A stretch of DNA of 64,000 nt, taken from NCBI GenBank assembly GCA_902787575.1, contig CADAGX010000022.1, forward strand, positions 1 through 64,000. Direction: 5' to 3'. The position numbers were made by a program, and so were the translations under genes. This DNA comes from an uncultured Bacteroidales bacterium. GTDB lineage: Bacteria; Bacteroidota; Bacteroidia; Bacteroidales; Bacteroidaceae. Numbering within the stretch: position 1 is the stretch's first letter; every line of letters starts with the position of its first letter. Positions 37,525-46,468 of the stretch are shown one piece after another. The notes beneath the pieces were generated by a model. The model had not been told where the DNA came from. It saw only the letters and a program-made list of their open reading frames with translations, and did not search any database.

Positions 37525-38154
37525 GTGGAAGAAAAGAAAACAGTGGTTGCTTTCGACTTCGACGGCACGCTGACCCGAGGCGACACGCTGACAGCTTTCA
37601 TTCGCTTCACGCACGGGTGGCGAAGAATGCTGTGGGGATTTCTGCGGCATGCGAACTGGCTGCTGATGATGAGGCTCGGGCTCTACCCTTCTGCAAAAGT
37701 GAAGGAGAAAATCATCTGCCACTTTTACAAAGGGACGGCTTACAGCCAATTTGTGACGTGGGGAAGAGAATTTGCCGACGTGGCAGAATCGATGCTGAAT
37801 TGCGAGGTGCTGGAGAAACTGCGAGAGCATCAGGCAGCAGGACACACGGTCTGTGTGGTGACTGCGAGCATCGATGAATGGGTACGCCCAGTCTGTGAAA
37901 AACTGGGCGTAGTAACAGTGATTGCCACACGTGTCGAAGTCTCGAGCGACGGCAGACTATCCGGCCGCCTGCTGACGCCCAACTGCAACGGCGTGGAGAA
38001 AGTAAGACGCCTGCTGGAGGTGTTTCCGCAGCGGCAAGCATACACTCTCTATGCCTACGGAAACAGCCACGGAGACGACGAGTTGTTGGCGCTGGCCGAC
38101 GTATCACAACGCGTTTATCTCTTGTGGAAAAACTCCTGCGGGCCGGTGATGTAA
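37525..38154 (+). CDS. HAD-IB family phosphatase
   Basis: The 209-residue protein begins at a GTG and contains the HAD motif FDFDGTLT (nucleophile Asp11, acid/base Asp13), the motif II region VCVVTASIDEWV and the C-terminal YGNSHGDDELLALAD (motif IV). This is the phosphoserine-phosphatase-like (IB) subfamily. Beside a UbiA/DPPR synthase-like enzyme it could remove the 5-phosphate from a polyprenyl-phospho-pentose phosphate; in mycobacteria a non-HAD enzyme is proposed for this step. No in-frame ATG is available near the N-terminus. Its 3' end overlaps the convergent C13 gene by 40 bases. Confidence 0.8.
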   Translation: MEEKKTVVAFDFDGTLTRGDTLTAFIRFTHGWRRMLWGFLRHANWLLMMRLGLYPSAKVKEKIICHFYKGTAYSQFVTWGREFADVAESMLNCEVLEKLREHQAAGHTVCVVTASIDEWVRPVCEKLGVVTVIATRVEVSSDGRLSGRLLTPNCNGVEKVRRLLEVFPQRQAYTLYAYGNSHGDDELLALADVSQRVYLLWKNSCGPVM

Positions 38155-40472
38155 AGGTTGCCAAAGTTGGCAGAGTTCACAACGTGAACATGCGAGCCCA
38201 GTGTGCGCTGTGCGCAATAGAGATAGAGGTCGCGGTAAGTGGTCGTGGGAGACGCTGTAAGATGAGCCACAAGGTTGTGGCTGAACCGGTCGCAGCGCCA
38301 CACACCGAGTTCCGAGCTCCAGTTGTCAGCAAACGACTGCTCGTAGCGGCCGGCGCTCGACATGGCAAGTACACCACGTATGCCCACCAACGGCGTAATA
38401 ACAGTCTCCGAGTAGCACGGCTCGGTTAGTACGAGCATCTTGCGGAAGTGGCCTTCGGTCTGCATCGTGCTGATGGTCTGGCGCAGCAGTTCGGCCGTCA
38501 TGCCCTGACCTGCGGCAGCACTGCGCCAAACCAACTCGTCTGCGCCACCACTTGAACGATTCTTGCCATGCCCGCTCCAGAAGAACAGCACGTTCTGTTC
38601 CGCATCCTTCGGCAGCACAACGGAAGTCTTTTCCGATGCGTTACCAAGCATGATATTGCAGATGTCGGCAGGTGCAACGTCGGCATTGTCGTAGTCTACG
38701 ACACATCCTTCCAGTAAATCCGCGCCGTCATCTTCGGCGCGTATGACGCCGCGCTCGGGATTCCTCGAGTCGGAGGCAAGCGCTTTATCAATGACAAGAA
38801 TGATATGGTCGTCGTCAAATCCATTTTTCTTGAGCATCTGGTAAACGTTCAGCACATCGGCCTGATGGCGGTAGTTGTTCCATCCGTTGCTGCCTTGCAC
38901 CAAAACAGCATACTGTGCTGTGAGAGCGGGATAAGTGAAGGTCACATCCTTGTTATCGGCTTCGCTGGCGAAGTCCTCCTCGGGATTCTGCACGAGCCAG
39001 TTCCATGCGGCCAGAGCTGGAGCTATGCGTCGGCTACCGTCGCTGCTGAGATAATTCTGGTGCGTCAGGCGTCCGTTCTTAATCTGCCAGTGGACGTAAG
39101 TGGTATGAATCGACGAAGTGAAAGTCTCGCTGTCGAAACGAATGTCGCCCGACGCTCCCTTGAAGTCCATCAGCTTTCCGCGTTCCATAGCGTTGAGATA
39201 GAGTTCCATGGATGTCGTGTTCCAGGCTGCACCGCTCAGCTGACGTTCCTGTGGCGTCGTTATCTTTATGATGGCATCATTGAAGCGAGTATTAAGTTCG
39301 GCAGCCGATGGATTGTGTTCCACATATGAGGCTGCAAATGCAGCGAGCATCAGTGCATCGTACAACTTGCATTCGGCAAAGGTGGGCTTGTCACCAAACT
39401 TCACCTCGTAGCTCAATTCGAAACCAGTGGTGGGGTCGGCGTAGGGCGAGAACCCCTGATAATAATACAGCACATCCACTTTCTCTGGTCCGAGTGCATC
39501 GAGGTCCTCCTGCCTAAGGTTGCTGAAAGCAAAGTATGTGCGGCCCCAGAATTCCAACATCTGTCTATCCAACTCCCTACTGCTCTCATCCAGCGGTTCG
39601 TCGGGATCCATATCCCACCACTCCATACGTAGCCGAGCTATGTCGAGCAGCTGTTGCAAGGACTCGATGATGCAGAAAGTGCCGATGGAGAAGCTGCCGA
39701 AAACCGGCAGTTGGTTCAGTTCGTCGTAATACGCCTTCAGACGGCTGTGAAGGTCGGCGTCGTCTGTATAAAGTTCGTTGTGAGAGAAAGGTATGCCCAT
39801 CTCTTCGGCTTGGTATGGTCCCCAGTCGTAGAACGTACGGCCGTAGCTGTCGTTGGGCGAGAACATGGCCGCAGGAGTGCTGTTGCGGGGATCTTCTCCT
39901 ATGCTTCGTATATATGCGGCATACATGCTCATCAGCACTTCGCAGAAGGTGATATCGGTCTCGGTGAGTGTCCAAAGGAAGGGTTCCTTGTTGGCCACGC
40001 CAGCAGTACCGACTGCGAAGCGACGAATCACATCTTCGCTGGTGGCCGTCGGTGCGATGACGGGCTTGTGTGTCTTCTGACATGCGGGAGCAAGCTTGGC
40101 CACAGCGTTGTTGCCAAAGGGACCGACTACGGCCAACACGTCCTCGCGAGAGGCCAGCTCCTCGCCCAGCTGCGCAAGGTCCTCAGTCAGCTCGTCGTGC
40201 CACTCCAGTTTCAGGTCGATGCAAAGCGTGTCGTGAAGCTGTGACTGGTGCAGATTGTCGAGAAACCATGCTGCAGTCCGCTCGAAACGTGCCTTTGTAG
40301 CAGCGTCGGCACTCGTAGGTGCCACCAGGGCAATCGTCTTTTCTACCCAACGGCGCGACTGCCGAAATTCGATGGTGTCATTCTCCTCCCCTTTGCAGCC
40401 CGAGAGCAGCAAAAGCGGAAGCATGACAAAGACAGTCAAACGCACTTTTACGAATCGAGAATCAATGTTCAT
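38115..40472 (-). CDS. Lipoprotein: type-1 binding domain fused to C13 protease
   Basis: The 785-residue protein starts with a signal peptide and lipobox ending LLLLSGC followed by acidic residues. Residues of about 40-480 form a type-1 periplasmic-binding (Leu/Ile/Val-receptor-like) domain with DVLAVVGPFGNNAVAKLAP and KPVIAPTATSEDVIRRF. Residues of about 505-780 form a C13 (legumain/GPI8-type) caspase-fold domain: AVLVQGSNGWNNYRHQADV, FFWSGHGK with catalytic His635 and TEPCYSET with Cys686, then LAMSSAGRYEQSF. The family includes asparaginyl endopeptidases and the GPI transamidase. The legumain Glu-Ala-Cys here is Glu-Pro-Cys. It is the last gene of the nine-gene operon and overlaps the BMP gene by 11 bases. 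What it binds or cuts is unknown. Confidence 0.85.
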   Translation of the reverse strand: MNIDSRFVKVRLTVFVMLPLLLLSGCKGEENDTIEFRQSRRWVEKTIALVAPTSADAATKARFERTAAWFLDNLHQSQLHDTLCIDLKLEWHDELTEDLAQLGEELASREDVLAVVGPFGNNAVAKLAPACQKTHKPVIAPTATSEDVIRRFAVGTAGVANKEPFLWTLTETDITFCEVLMSMYAAYIRSIGEDPRNSTPAAMFSPNDSYGRTFYDWGPYQAEEMGIPFSHNELYTDDADLHSRLKAYYDELNQLPVFGSFSIGTFCIIESLQQLLDIARLRMEWWDMDPDEPLDESSRELDRQMLEFWGRTYFAFSNLRQEDLDALGPEKVDVLYYYQGFSPYADPTTGFELSYEVKFGDKPTFAECKLYDALMLAAFAASYVEHNPSAAELNTRFNDAIIKITTPQERQLSGAAWNTTSMELYLNAMERGKLMDFKGASGDIRFDSETFTSSIHTTYVHWQIKNGRLTHQNYLSSDGSRRIAPALAAWNWLVQNPEEDFASEADNKDVTFTYPALTAQYAVLVQGSNGWNNYRHQADVLNVYQMLKKNGFDDDHIILVIDKALASDSRNPERGVIRAEDDGADLLEGCVVDYDNADVAPADICNIMLGNASEKTSVVLPKDAEQNVLFFWSGHGKNRSSGGADELVWRSAAAGQGMTAELLRQTISTMQTEGHFRKMLVLTEPCYSETVITPLVGIRGVLAMSSAGRYEQSFADNWSSELGVWRCDRFSHNLVAHLTASPTTTYRDLYLYCAQRTLGSHVHVVNSANFGNLYITGPQEFFHKR

Positions 40473-41562
40473 ACTCTTCCTCCTTTCGCACAGCTTCTTC
40501 GTGCATTTCCTGTTTCATTTCCAGCGTCAGACGAGGTGCAGTAGTGCCCGTGTAGCCCTCTGGTACCCAAATATAAAGATCGCGAATGGAATTCAGAATT
40601 ACTTCTGTGTATCCTTCTTTAATTCCGAGCAGCTGGTGCTTTGGCATCGCTCCATCGTTAATCCACTGGCGGATGCTCTGAGCCACAGCGCGGTCTATAT
40701 GCTTCACGATGGAATACGGAGAGTAGTAGCTGTCGTGAAAGACGTCAATGCCAATGATATTGCCACCCCAAAACGAAGAACCGATCAATCGCAAGAATGT
40801 TTTCGACGCTCCACCACAAACGGGGATCAGCAAATCAGTGTCTTTCAACCACTGTCGCAGCAGCCGCATGGCAACTGTGTCGGAGACACTGAAGCCTTCG
40901 GCACCAGTCTCGTCGAGATAGGTTGATGACAGGTGACATAGGCTAATCTGATGTTCGGTCAAAAGTTTAAGACCGGCCTCGTAGCCGTCTGTGAAACCCT
41001 GCATCGCATCTGTGACAGCCGGTGTCTGATGGTTAGCACCAATCAGCAAGCCGTGTGCCTCCTCTAATGCAGATAAAATGCGGCCACCTTCGTACATCGC
41101 GCCATAATAAGACAGAAATAGCGTTGAACCCTTCCCCTCAAGCGGCGTTCGAGTCTCGAGGTACAAGAGGTCGGCATTCGGATTTGATTCCAGGCGGTGG
41201 TTGTTCTTGCGGATGAATTCGTCATAGCCGGGCGATGTAACGACAAAAAGTCTGCGCACGGAGTCCTGCGCAGCCTCCATCTGACTGAACATCAGTTCCA
41301 GATACTGCAAGACCTCCTCTGTCGATTGTGGCGACAATTGCATGGTGCGCAATCCCAACTCCTGAGCCACACGTTCCACGCCTTCATAAATGAGGTCGTT
41401 GTACGAGTGGTCGCCCAGTGCGTTGGCGTCGTAAACAACAGTTACCAGCGGTGCTGTGCTCGCCTTCTCCTCGTTGGGGTCGGGTACGAAAATGGTGTTA
41501 CCATCCTTCGTACAGGCCGCTGCCAGCAATGCTGCCGCCAGCCATACGAAATACTTCTGCAT
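40462..41562 (-). CDS. BMP-family (PnrA-like) binding lipoprotein
   Basis: The 366-residue protein has a signal peptide and lipobox (LLAAAC, Cys17) and a type-1 periplasmic-binding fold of the basic membrane protein (BMP) family: VTVVYDANALGDHSYNDLIY, GLLIGANHQTPAVTDAMQGF and GGASKTFLRLIG. BMP proteins bind nucleosides, but also other ligands; the ligand here is not determined. No ABC permease or ATPase lies nearby, unlike standard BMP transporters. It precedes the C13-fusion gene with an 11-base overlap. The polar C-terminal tail is rich in Glu and Lys (MKQEMHEEAVRKEEEYEH). Confidence 0.82.
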   Translation of the reverse strand: MQKYFVWLAAALLAAACTKDGNTIFVPDPNEEKASTAPLVTVVYDANALGDHSYNDLIYEGVERVAQELGLRTMQLSPQSTEEVLQYLELMFSQMEAAQDSVRRLFVVTSPGYDEFIRKNNHRLESNPNADLLYLETRTPLEGKGSTLFLSYYGAMYEGGRILSALEEAHGLLIGANHQTPAVTDAMQGFTDGYEAGLKLLTEHQISLCHLSSTYLDETGAEGFSVSDTVAMRLLRQWLKDTDLLIPVCGGASKTFLRLIGSSFWGGNIIGIDVFHDSYYSPYSIVKHIDRAVAQSIRQWINDGAMPKHQLLGIKEGYTEVILNSIRDLYIWVPEGYTGTTAPRLTLEMKQEMHEEAVRKEEEYEH

Positions 41563-41644
41563 TATAGTACTTATCCCTTAATACCTTCCAAGATGTCCTT
41601 CAAGAATCCACCTCAATGGCCGCTATCAACAATACATCTCCTTC

Positions 41645-42274
41645 TTAATCGCAATAATCATGATACCCAAATAGTTCCATTATCCATTCGCAAAAAGCAG
41701 AGCCAAAAAAGGGAACATTTCCTCCGAAGGTCACTTCGGCTAACTTTCCCTTTCCTTTGGCATCGACTTCGCATCCCACTGCAGTGTTTTTGCTGCACCA
41801 GCCTGGGACATCGGCAGCAGCCACATTTTCAGCCTCGGCATACGGGTCTTCTACATTTATCCAGCCATCGCTCCAAACTCCCACTCCATCTGCGCTGCGG
41901 AACAAATAGCCTGTGGTAGCAATAGCCTTCAACTTATAAGAATCTTTCGTGGTTTTGGGTGAAGCCTTAGGCGTCAGATGAGCCCACACACCGAGGCGAG
42001 CAGGCAGTGTGGTGGTGACCCATTGTTTTCTCCACTCTGTTTTGGTCATGGGCTCCGTGGTTTCCTCGCCTTTCTCGTTGAGGTAGTGGACAGTGACGTC
42101 TGCCACGTTGAGCACGTCCTCCGACACCATCACATGGCACAGCGTCTCTATGGAGTTTTGCGGCTTGTTTTCGTCCTCGTCCTTGTCGTCGCTGCAGGCC
42201 AACAGCAGAGCGGCAGACATGCAATACAAGAAAATGGCGGGCAGAAGGCCCAGGAAGAATTTCTTGCTTTTCAT
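41645..42274 (-). CDS. Lipoprotein, paralogue of the upstream lipoprotein
   Basis: The 209-residue protein has a signal peptide and a lipobox ending LLLAC, followed by a strongly acidic segment (SDDKDEDENK), which in Bacteroidetes is associated with surface export of lipoproteins. The mature part resembles the protein encoded at 42306-42893: VMVSEDVLNVADVTVHYLNE against VKVSKDVLETATVEAHYIDA, WRKQW against WKKQL, WSDGW against WSDAW, and a shared cysteine-containing end. I chose the ATG at 42274 rather than the frame open from 42316. The function is not recognised. Confidence 0.76.
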   Translation of the reverse strand: MKSKKFFLGLLPAIFLYCMSAALLLACSDDKDEDENKPQNSIETLCHVMVSEDVLNVADVTVHYLNEKGEETTEPMTKTEWRKQWVTTTLPARLGVWAHLTPKASPKTTKDSYKLKAIATTGYLFRSADGVGVWSDGWINVEDPYAEAENVAAADVPGWCSKNTAVGCEVDAKGKGKLAEVTFGGNVPFFGSAFCEWIMELFGYHDYCD

Positions 42275-42305
42275 TCTATTTCTTTTGAAGATTAATACTA
42301 AGGAA

Positions 42306-42893
42306 TTACCAGCCAAAAAGTTTCGTCATATCTGTGGCTTTCTTCATCGCATTCTTGTCCAGCTCAGCATTGCCACCGAAATCGCAGGTGGTGGGTTCCG
42401 AAATTCCATCGGTCTGAATCTCGATGGCCGTTGCGAGGGAATACTGGTTGCACCACTCAGCTACATTCTCGCCTTCCACGAGTGAAGTCAGATTTTCTGC
42501 CGTGGTCCATGCATCGGACCACTGCTTGCCGGTGCCATTCTCCACACGATAGGCTACGCACGATGTCAGTTCCATGTTGTACTTAGTACCAGTCTCGGGA
42601 TTCTTGGGAGTAAACTTTATGTAGAGTGCAGCGAGCGAAGGCAAACTGCCCTTGGGCAACTGTTTCTTCCATTCGGGAGAGATGATAAACTCGCTGCAAA
42701 TCTTGCCCGTGGCGTCGATGTAATGAGCTTCCACGGTGGCGGTCTCGAGCACATCTTTGCTCACTTTTACGTAATAGCCTGTCTCGACCGTAGTGGCAGG
42801 CACAATCTTCTCGTCTTCCTTGCAGGATGTCATCATTGTCACAGCTAGGCTGCAAACAACAAGCGCTGCCTGGAAAAAATAGTTCTTTTTCAT
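42306..42893 (-). CDS. Lipoprotein, paralogue of the downstream lipoprotein
   Basis: The 195-residue protein has a signal peptide and lipobox (MMTSC) followed by KEDEK, an acidic stretch like a surface-export signal. The mature domain has repeated WxxxxW-type positions and a conserved pair of cysteines (LTSCVAYRV and AEWCNQYS), shared in part with the next gene. No named domain is recognised. It lies 46 bases after the DUF4421 gene and 31 bases before its paralogue. It is probably an outer-membrane-anchored partner of the receptor complex, which is inference from context. Confidence 0.76.
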   Translation of the reverse strand: MKKNYFFQAALVVCSLAVTMMTSCKEDEKIVPATTVETGYYVKVSKDVLETATVEAHYIDATGKICSEFIISPEWKKQLPKGSLPSLAALYIKFTPKNPETGTKYNMELTSCVAYRVENGTGKQWSDAWTTAENLTSLVEGENVAEWCNQYSLATAIEIQTDGISEPTTCDFGGNAELDKNAMKKATDMTKLFGW

Positions 42894-42939
42894 TTCTTTA
42901 TAGTTACATTTAAAAATTATTCAATTTACGTTTCTTTGC

Positions 42940-44082
42940 TCAGAATCTCACGTTCAGCATCACGCTCACCATCCAGTCGTAGAAGCGGCAGTTGCTCTTG
43001 AACGAACTGATTTCTTCTGTGGAAGCCGTAACACCCTCGTTGTGAATGGTGAAGCGGTTGAAGTCGAACATAGCATTTATCGAGTAGCGACCAACGGTAT
43101 AATTGGCAGCTGCACGTGCAAAGACGTTGAAGTGCATCTTCTGTGCGGTGCTGAACTTGTCTGTTTCGTGGAAAACCGTGCCCGTGACGTCGTACTCGCC
43201 GCTGTAGGAGTTCAGTCGGTTTATCAGCGTCAGCATGGGAGCCACAGTGGCATTGAAGGTAAGGTTGCGCAGTCCCTTGGTTTTGCTATTGACTGGGTCG
43301 CGATGGAAGAGCACCCAGTTGTAGCCGTAACCCGGACCGACGGAGAGTTGGTGGGTGGAATAGCGATAGTCTCCATCGCAGAACGTGATAAACTCTGTAT
43401 CATTCTTCGGCAGCTTCAAATCGCCGTAGGCATACTTGGCCATCAGGAGCACTGAGCCACAGGAGCGCCGCTGCAGATAACTTCCGTCGTATGCTGCGTT
43501 GTAGGCATAGCGATTCTGGTTGAGCGCATAGTATGCATTGATGATTATCGACTTGAAGTGGCTCAACTCACGCGAACCAATCTGACGCTGGAAGCCTGTG
43601 GTATAGTTGTAAAGTGTGGATTGCAGCGGATTGTAGATTGAGTTGTAGCGGAAACTCAGACCATAGCCAGCATCGAGGAAGCTGAAGTACTGATTGTTGT
43701 TAGACTCGGCAGATTTTGTGCCGACTTCGGTTCCCCAGCCAAGACTGATGTCGCCCAGCGAGACATAGGCGCCAAGCACATTGCTGTACTCCGATTGCAT
43801 CTTTACGTCCCACAGATAGTCGTAGCTGCCCGAGGGATGAGCAAGATTCTCGAGGTGTCCATGTGTCTTGTAGAGTGCACCGGTGCGCGAAAGGTCGTCT
43901 TCGAGCGAGACTGTCCACAACGTGGTGGGCTGAAAGATGTATGCGGAGTCGAGGTCTTCGTTGGGACTGGTAAACCATTCCCACAAAGAACGGAAGAATT
44001 TGTTAGGCTTCGCTGCTGCCGGCTCGGTAGTGCTCGAGAAAGCCAGCAGGCCAATAAGTAGATATTTAGAATACGATTGCAT
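42940..44082 (-). CDS. DUF4421 family outer-membrane protein
   Basis: The 380-residue protein has a signal peptide (about residues 1-24) and then a region of alternating polar and aromatic residues expected of a beta-barrel, ending in a final strand VSVMLNVRF with a C-terminal phenylalanine, as in outer-membrane barrels. It fits DUF4421 (GDISLGWGTEVGTKSAES and NYTTGFQRQIGSRELSHFKS regions). No function is known for the family. It overlaps the TonB-dependent receptor gene by 17 bases, so its synthesis is coupled to the receptor. Confidence 0.78.
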   Translation of the reverse strand: MQSYSKYLLIGLLAFSSTTEPAAAKPNKFFRSLWEWFTSPNEDLDSAYIFQPTTLWTVSLEDDLSRTGALYKTHGHLENLAHPSGSYDYLWDVKMQSEYSNVLGAYVSLGDISLGWGTEVGTKSAESNNNQYFSFLDAGYGLSFRYNSIYNPLQSTLYNYTTGFQRQIGSRELSHFKSIIINAYYALNQNRYAYNAAYDGSYLQRRSCGSVLLMAKYAYGDLKLPKNDTEFITFCDGDYRYSTHQLSVGPGYGYNWVLFHRDPVNSKTKGLRNLTFNATVAPMLTLINRLNSYSGEYDVTGTVFHETDKFSTAQKMHFNVFARAAANYTVGRYSINAMFDFNRFTIHNEGVTASTEEISSFKSNCRFYDWMVSVMLNVRF

Positions 44083-46468
44083 AGCTGATGTTCGGAATAG
44101 AATAACAAGATGTGATGGTATTTACGCGGAACGTATGATAGTTATAATAGTCCTGCAGCGGCTCTTCGTAGCCAATGATGTTCATGAAGTCGAGGCCAAG
44201 GATGTGGTCGATGCGCTTGCCATGTAGGCGATATGAGATGTTGAGCGAGAGGTCGTGCACAGCATCCGTACGCTCGGACATGGCGTGGAAATCGTCGTAT
44301 GCCACGTAGGGAGAGCCTGCGGCATACATGGCAGCAGAGCCGGCCTCGTCGAATGGCGACTGGCGCATGCCGCCCATGATGCTGGCAGCCAGGTTGACAC
44401 TGAGGATGCTACGCTTCCAGCTCCACTCCTTACCGCAAGCCACATTGACAGCCCAGCCACGATCGAAGAGTGTGGGACGCCAGATGCCATCGACGGCGCG
44501 ATACTCGTTCTTAAACACAGAAGCATTGAGCAGCCAGTAGAGTCCATCTCGCATGTGCTGTTCTACACCGGCCGATATGCCATAGCCGCGACCTTCTCCT
44601 TCGTTCACCAGACGATCGGTGAGGAAGTAAAGCCGGCGGTTGATGCTCGTGAATGTGCCGGTAGGACTCACGGGCAACGAGGTCTGGTATTCGCCCCAAG
44701 CCTCGGCGCTGAAGTGGAGGTTGTCTTTTATCTGCCACTTATAATTGAGCACCAGCTGATGGCTGCGCATCGGGTCGAGGTCTTGGTTGCCAGGCACAGA
44801 GAAGTAAGTGTCGAGTGTCTCGGTGCGAGTGGTCATGCCATATCCGGCAGACAGCGTGTGGGCCTCGGCCGGCTTCCATTCGGCCGAGAGGCGAGGTTGC
44901 AATGTCCAGTCGTTAGAGAGCGACCATCCGCTCAAGTGCAAGCCAGCGTTTATCGTCCAGCGTCCCAGACGCAGGAAGTTGGAGGCATAGGCATCCACCT
45001 GTTCCAACGAACGATCTGCTTCGGCTACGGGCACCATCGTGCCAGTAAACAAGCTGGGCGATATGCAGAGCGTCTGGTCGTAGATGATATGTCGCTCCGA
45101 CGCTCCGAATTTTAGCAAGTAAACAGGTGAGAAGCGTTTCTGAGCGGCCATCGAAGCCGTGAGCCAAGTGGTATTGAATCGCAGGTTGGTAAAGGGAGTG
45201 GGCTCAGCCCATGTCTTTTCGTGGCGATTCTCGTTGGTGAGAAGTGTGCCGTCGTCGGCAAAGATAACATAGCGGTCCTCGGCACGGAAGTTGCGGAGAG
45301 AGGCCGTCAGATTGGCTTTCAGTCGCCAGCCGTTACCCGGACTGGCATCGATTGTGGCACCTCCGGTCGTTGTATTCAGTCGGCTGTTGAAGTCGTTCTG
45401 GTCGTAGAGCGTGTGCCACTGGTTTTCGTAGCCCGACCATTCCATATATCCGTGGTCCCACGCGCCTAAGCCCCACACAGAAATCGTGGCACGACGCAAG
45501 GGGAAGTTCAGCTTGAAGGCCAAGTCTTGATAGTCGCCTTGGTCGCCATCGAGGATGCCCAATCCGATATCGTTGGCCAGTTTGGTAAGGCCATAACGAT
45601 AGGCAATGAGATACGAGAATCCTTTCTCCTTCGAGATCGGTCCCTCGCTGTTGAGGTCGAGGCCCATGGTGGAGAGTTTGACGCTGTGTTCGTACTTCGA
45701 GAGATTACCATTGCGCAGTTGCAAGTCCATCACACCGCCCAACGTATTGCCAAACTCGGCGGGCGCTGCTGCTGTGTAATAGTCGCTGTTGGCTATCAGG
45801 TTAGTATGGAGAGATGAGATGTCTCCCACTCCATGAGCCATGTTGTCGAAGTGAGCAGGCGCCGGCACCTCTACGCCCTCCAGACGATACATGGTCATCG
45901 AGGGAGCGTTGCCGTGGGTGGAAATGCCCGAATTGCTTTCGGAACCGGTGGTACCCACATATCGACGCACCACGCGACCTATGTCGTCCATCGTGCCACC
46001 GAAACGCTGGGCCTCTTCCACACTAATCATCTGTGCACCGGCCAAAGCGGTGGGGTTCAGCGGACGCGACTTATTCACCACTGGCTTAACGGTGACTTCG
46101 GTCATCTGCGATGTCTTTTCTCGCAGGTTGAAGGAGAGCACTATCTCGTGGCGACCAGCCACAAGCACCTCGACTTGTTGCTCCGTTTCGAAGCCCATGC
46201 AACGAGCCTCTACAGTGTATCGTCCTGTGGGAATGTTTTGCAAAAGAAAACGGCCGTCAATATCGGCAACAGCTGCGGCAGGCGTAGCGGTTCCTCCTTC
46301 GTTGACGATCGAAAGAACAGTTAGGTCGGAACCAAGCACTGCGACTGTGGCTCCTGTTAGGGGCTCGCCAGTCAGAGCATCCTTCACTTCGCCGCGAATC
46401 GATTCGGCATGTAAAGGCATCGCTGCCATCAGAAGCCACAGCAGGGACAAAATAGATAATCTTTTCAT
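44066..46468 (-). CDS. TonB-dependent outer-membrane receptor
   Basis: The 800-residue protein has a signal peptide, an N-terminal carboxypeptidase regulatory-like domain (about residues 22-105, RGEVKDALTGEPLTGATVAV), a plug domain (about 130-250, GTMDDIGRVVRRYVGTTGSE and EFGNTLGGVMDLQLRNG), and a 22-strand-type barrel with an aromatic C-terminus (YAIVF). It takes up a ligand using TonB energy. No SusD partner lies beside it; lipoproteins of other families follow instead. The start at 46468 overlaps the MATE stop by four bases; a longer frame from 46642 overlaps MATE and is rejected. Confidence 0.9.
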   Translation of the reverse strand: MKRLSILSLLWLLMAAMPLHAESIRGEVKDALTGEPLTGATVAVLGSDLTVLSIVNEGGTATPAAAVADIDGRFLLQNIPTGRYTVEARCMGFETEQQVEVLVAGRHEIVLSFNLREKTSQMTEVTVKPVVNKSRPLNPTALAGAQMISVEEAQRFGGTMDDIGRVVRRYVGTTGSESNSGISTHGNAPSMTMYRLEGVEVPAPAHFDNMAHGVGDISSLHTNLIANSDYYTAAAPAEFGNTLGGVMDLQLRNGNLSKYEHSVKLSTMGLDLNSEGPISKEKGFSYLIAYRYGLTKLANDIGLGILDGDQGDYQDLAFKLNFPLRRATISVWGLGAWDHGYMEWSGYENQWHTLYDQNDFNSRLNTTTGGATIDASPGNGWRLKANLTASLRNFRAEDRYVIFADDGTLLTNENRHEKTWAEPTPFTNLRFNTTWLTASMAAQKRFSPVYLLKFGASERHIIYDQTLCISPSLFTGTMVPVAEADRSLEQVDAYASNFLRLGRWTINAGLHLSGWSLSNDWTLQPRLSAEWKPAEAHTLSAGYGMTTRTETLDTYFSVPGNQDLDPMRSHQLVLNYKWQIKDNLHFSAEAWGEYQTSLPVSPTGTFTSINRRLYFLTDRLVNEGEGRGYGISAGVEQHMRDGLYWLLNASVFKNEYRAVDGIWRPTLFDRGWAVNVACGKEWSWKRSILSVNLAASIMGGMRQSPFDEAGSAAMYAAGSPYVAYDDFHAMSERTDAVHDLSLNISYRLHGKRIDHILGLDFMNIIGYEEPLQDYYNYHTFRVNTITSCYSIPNISYAIVF

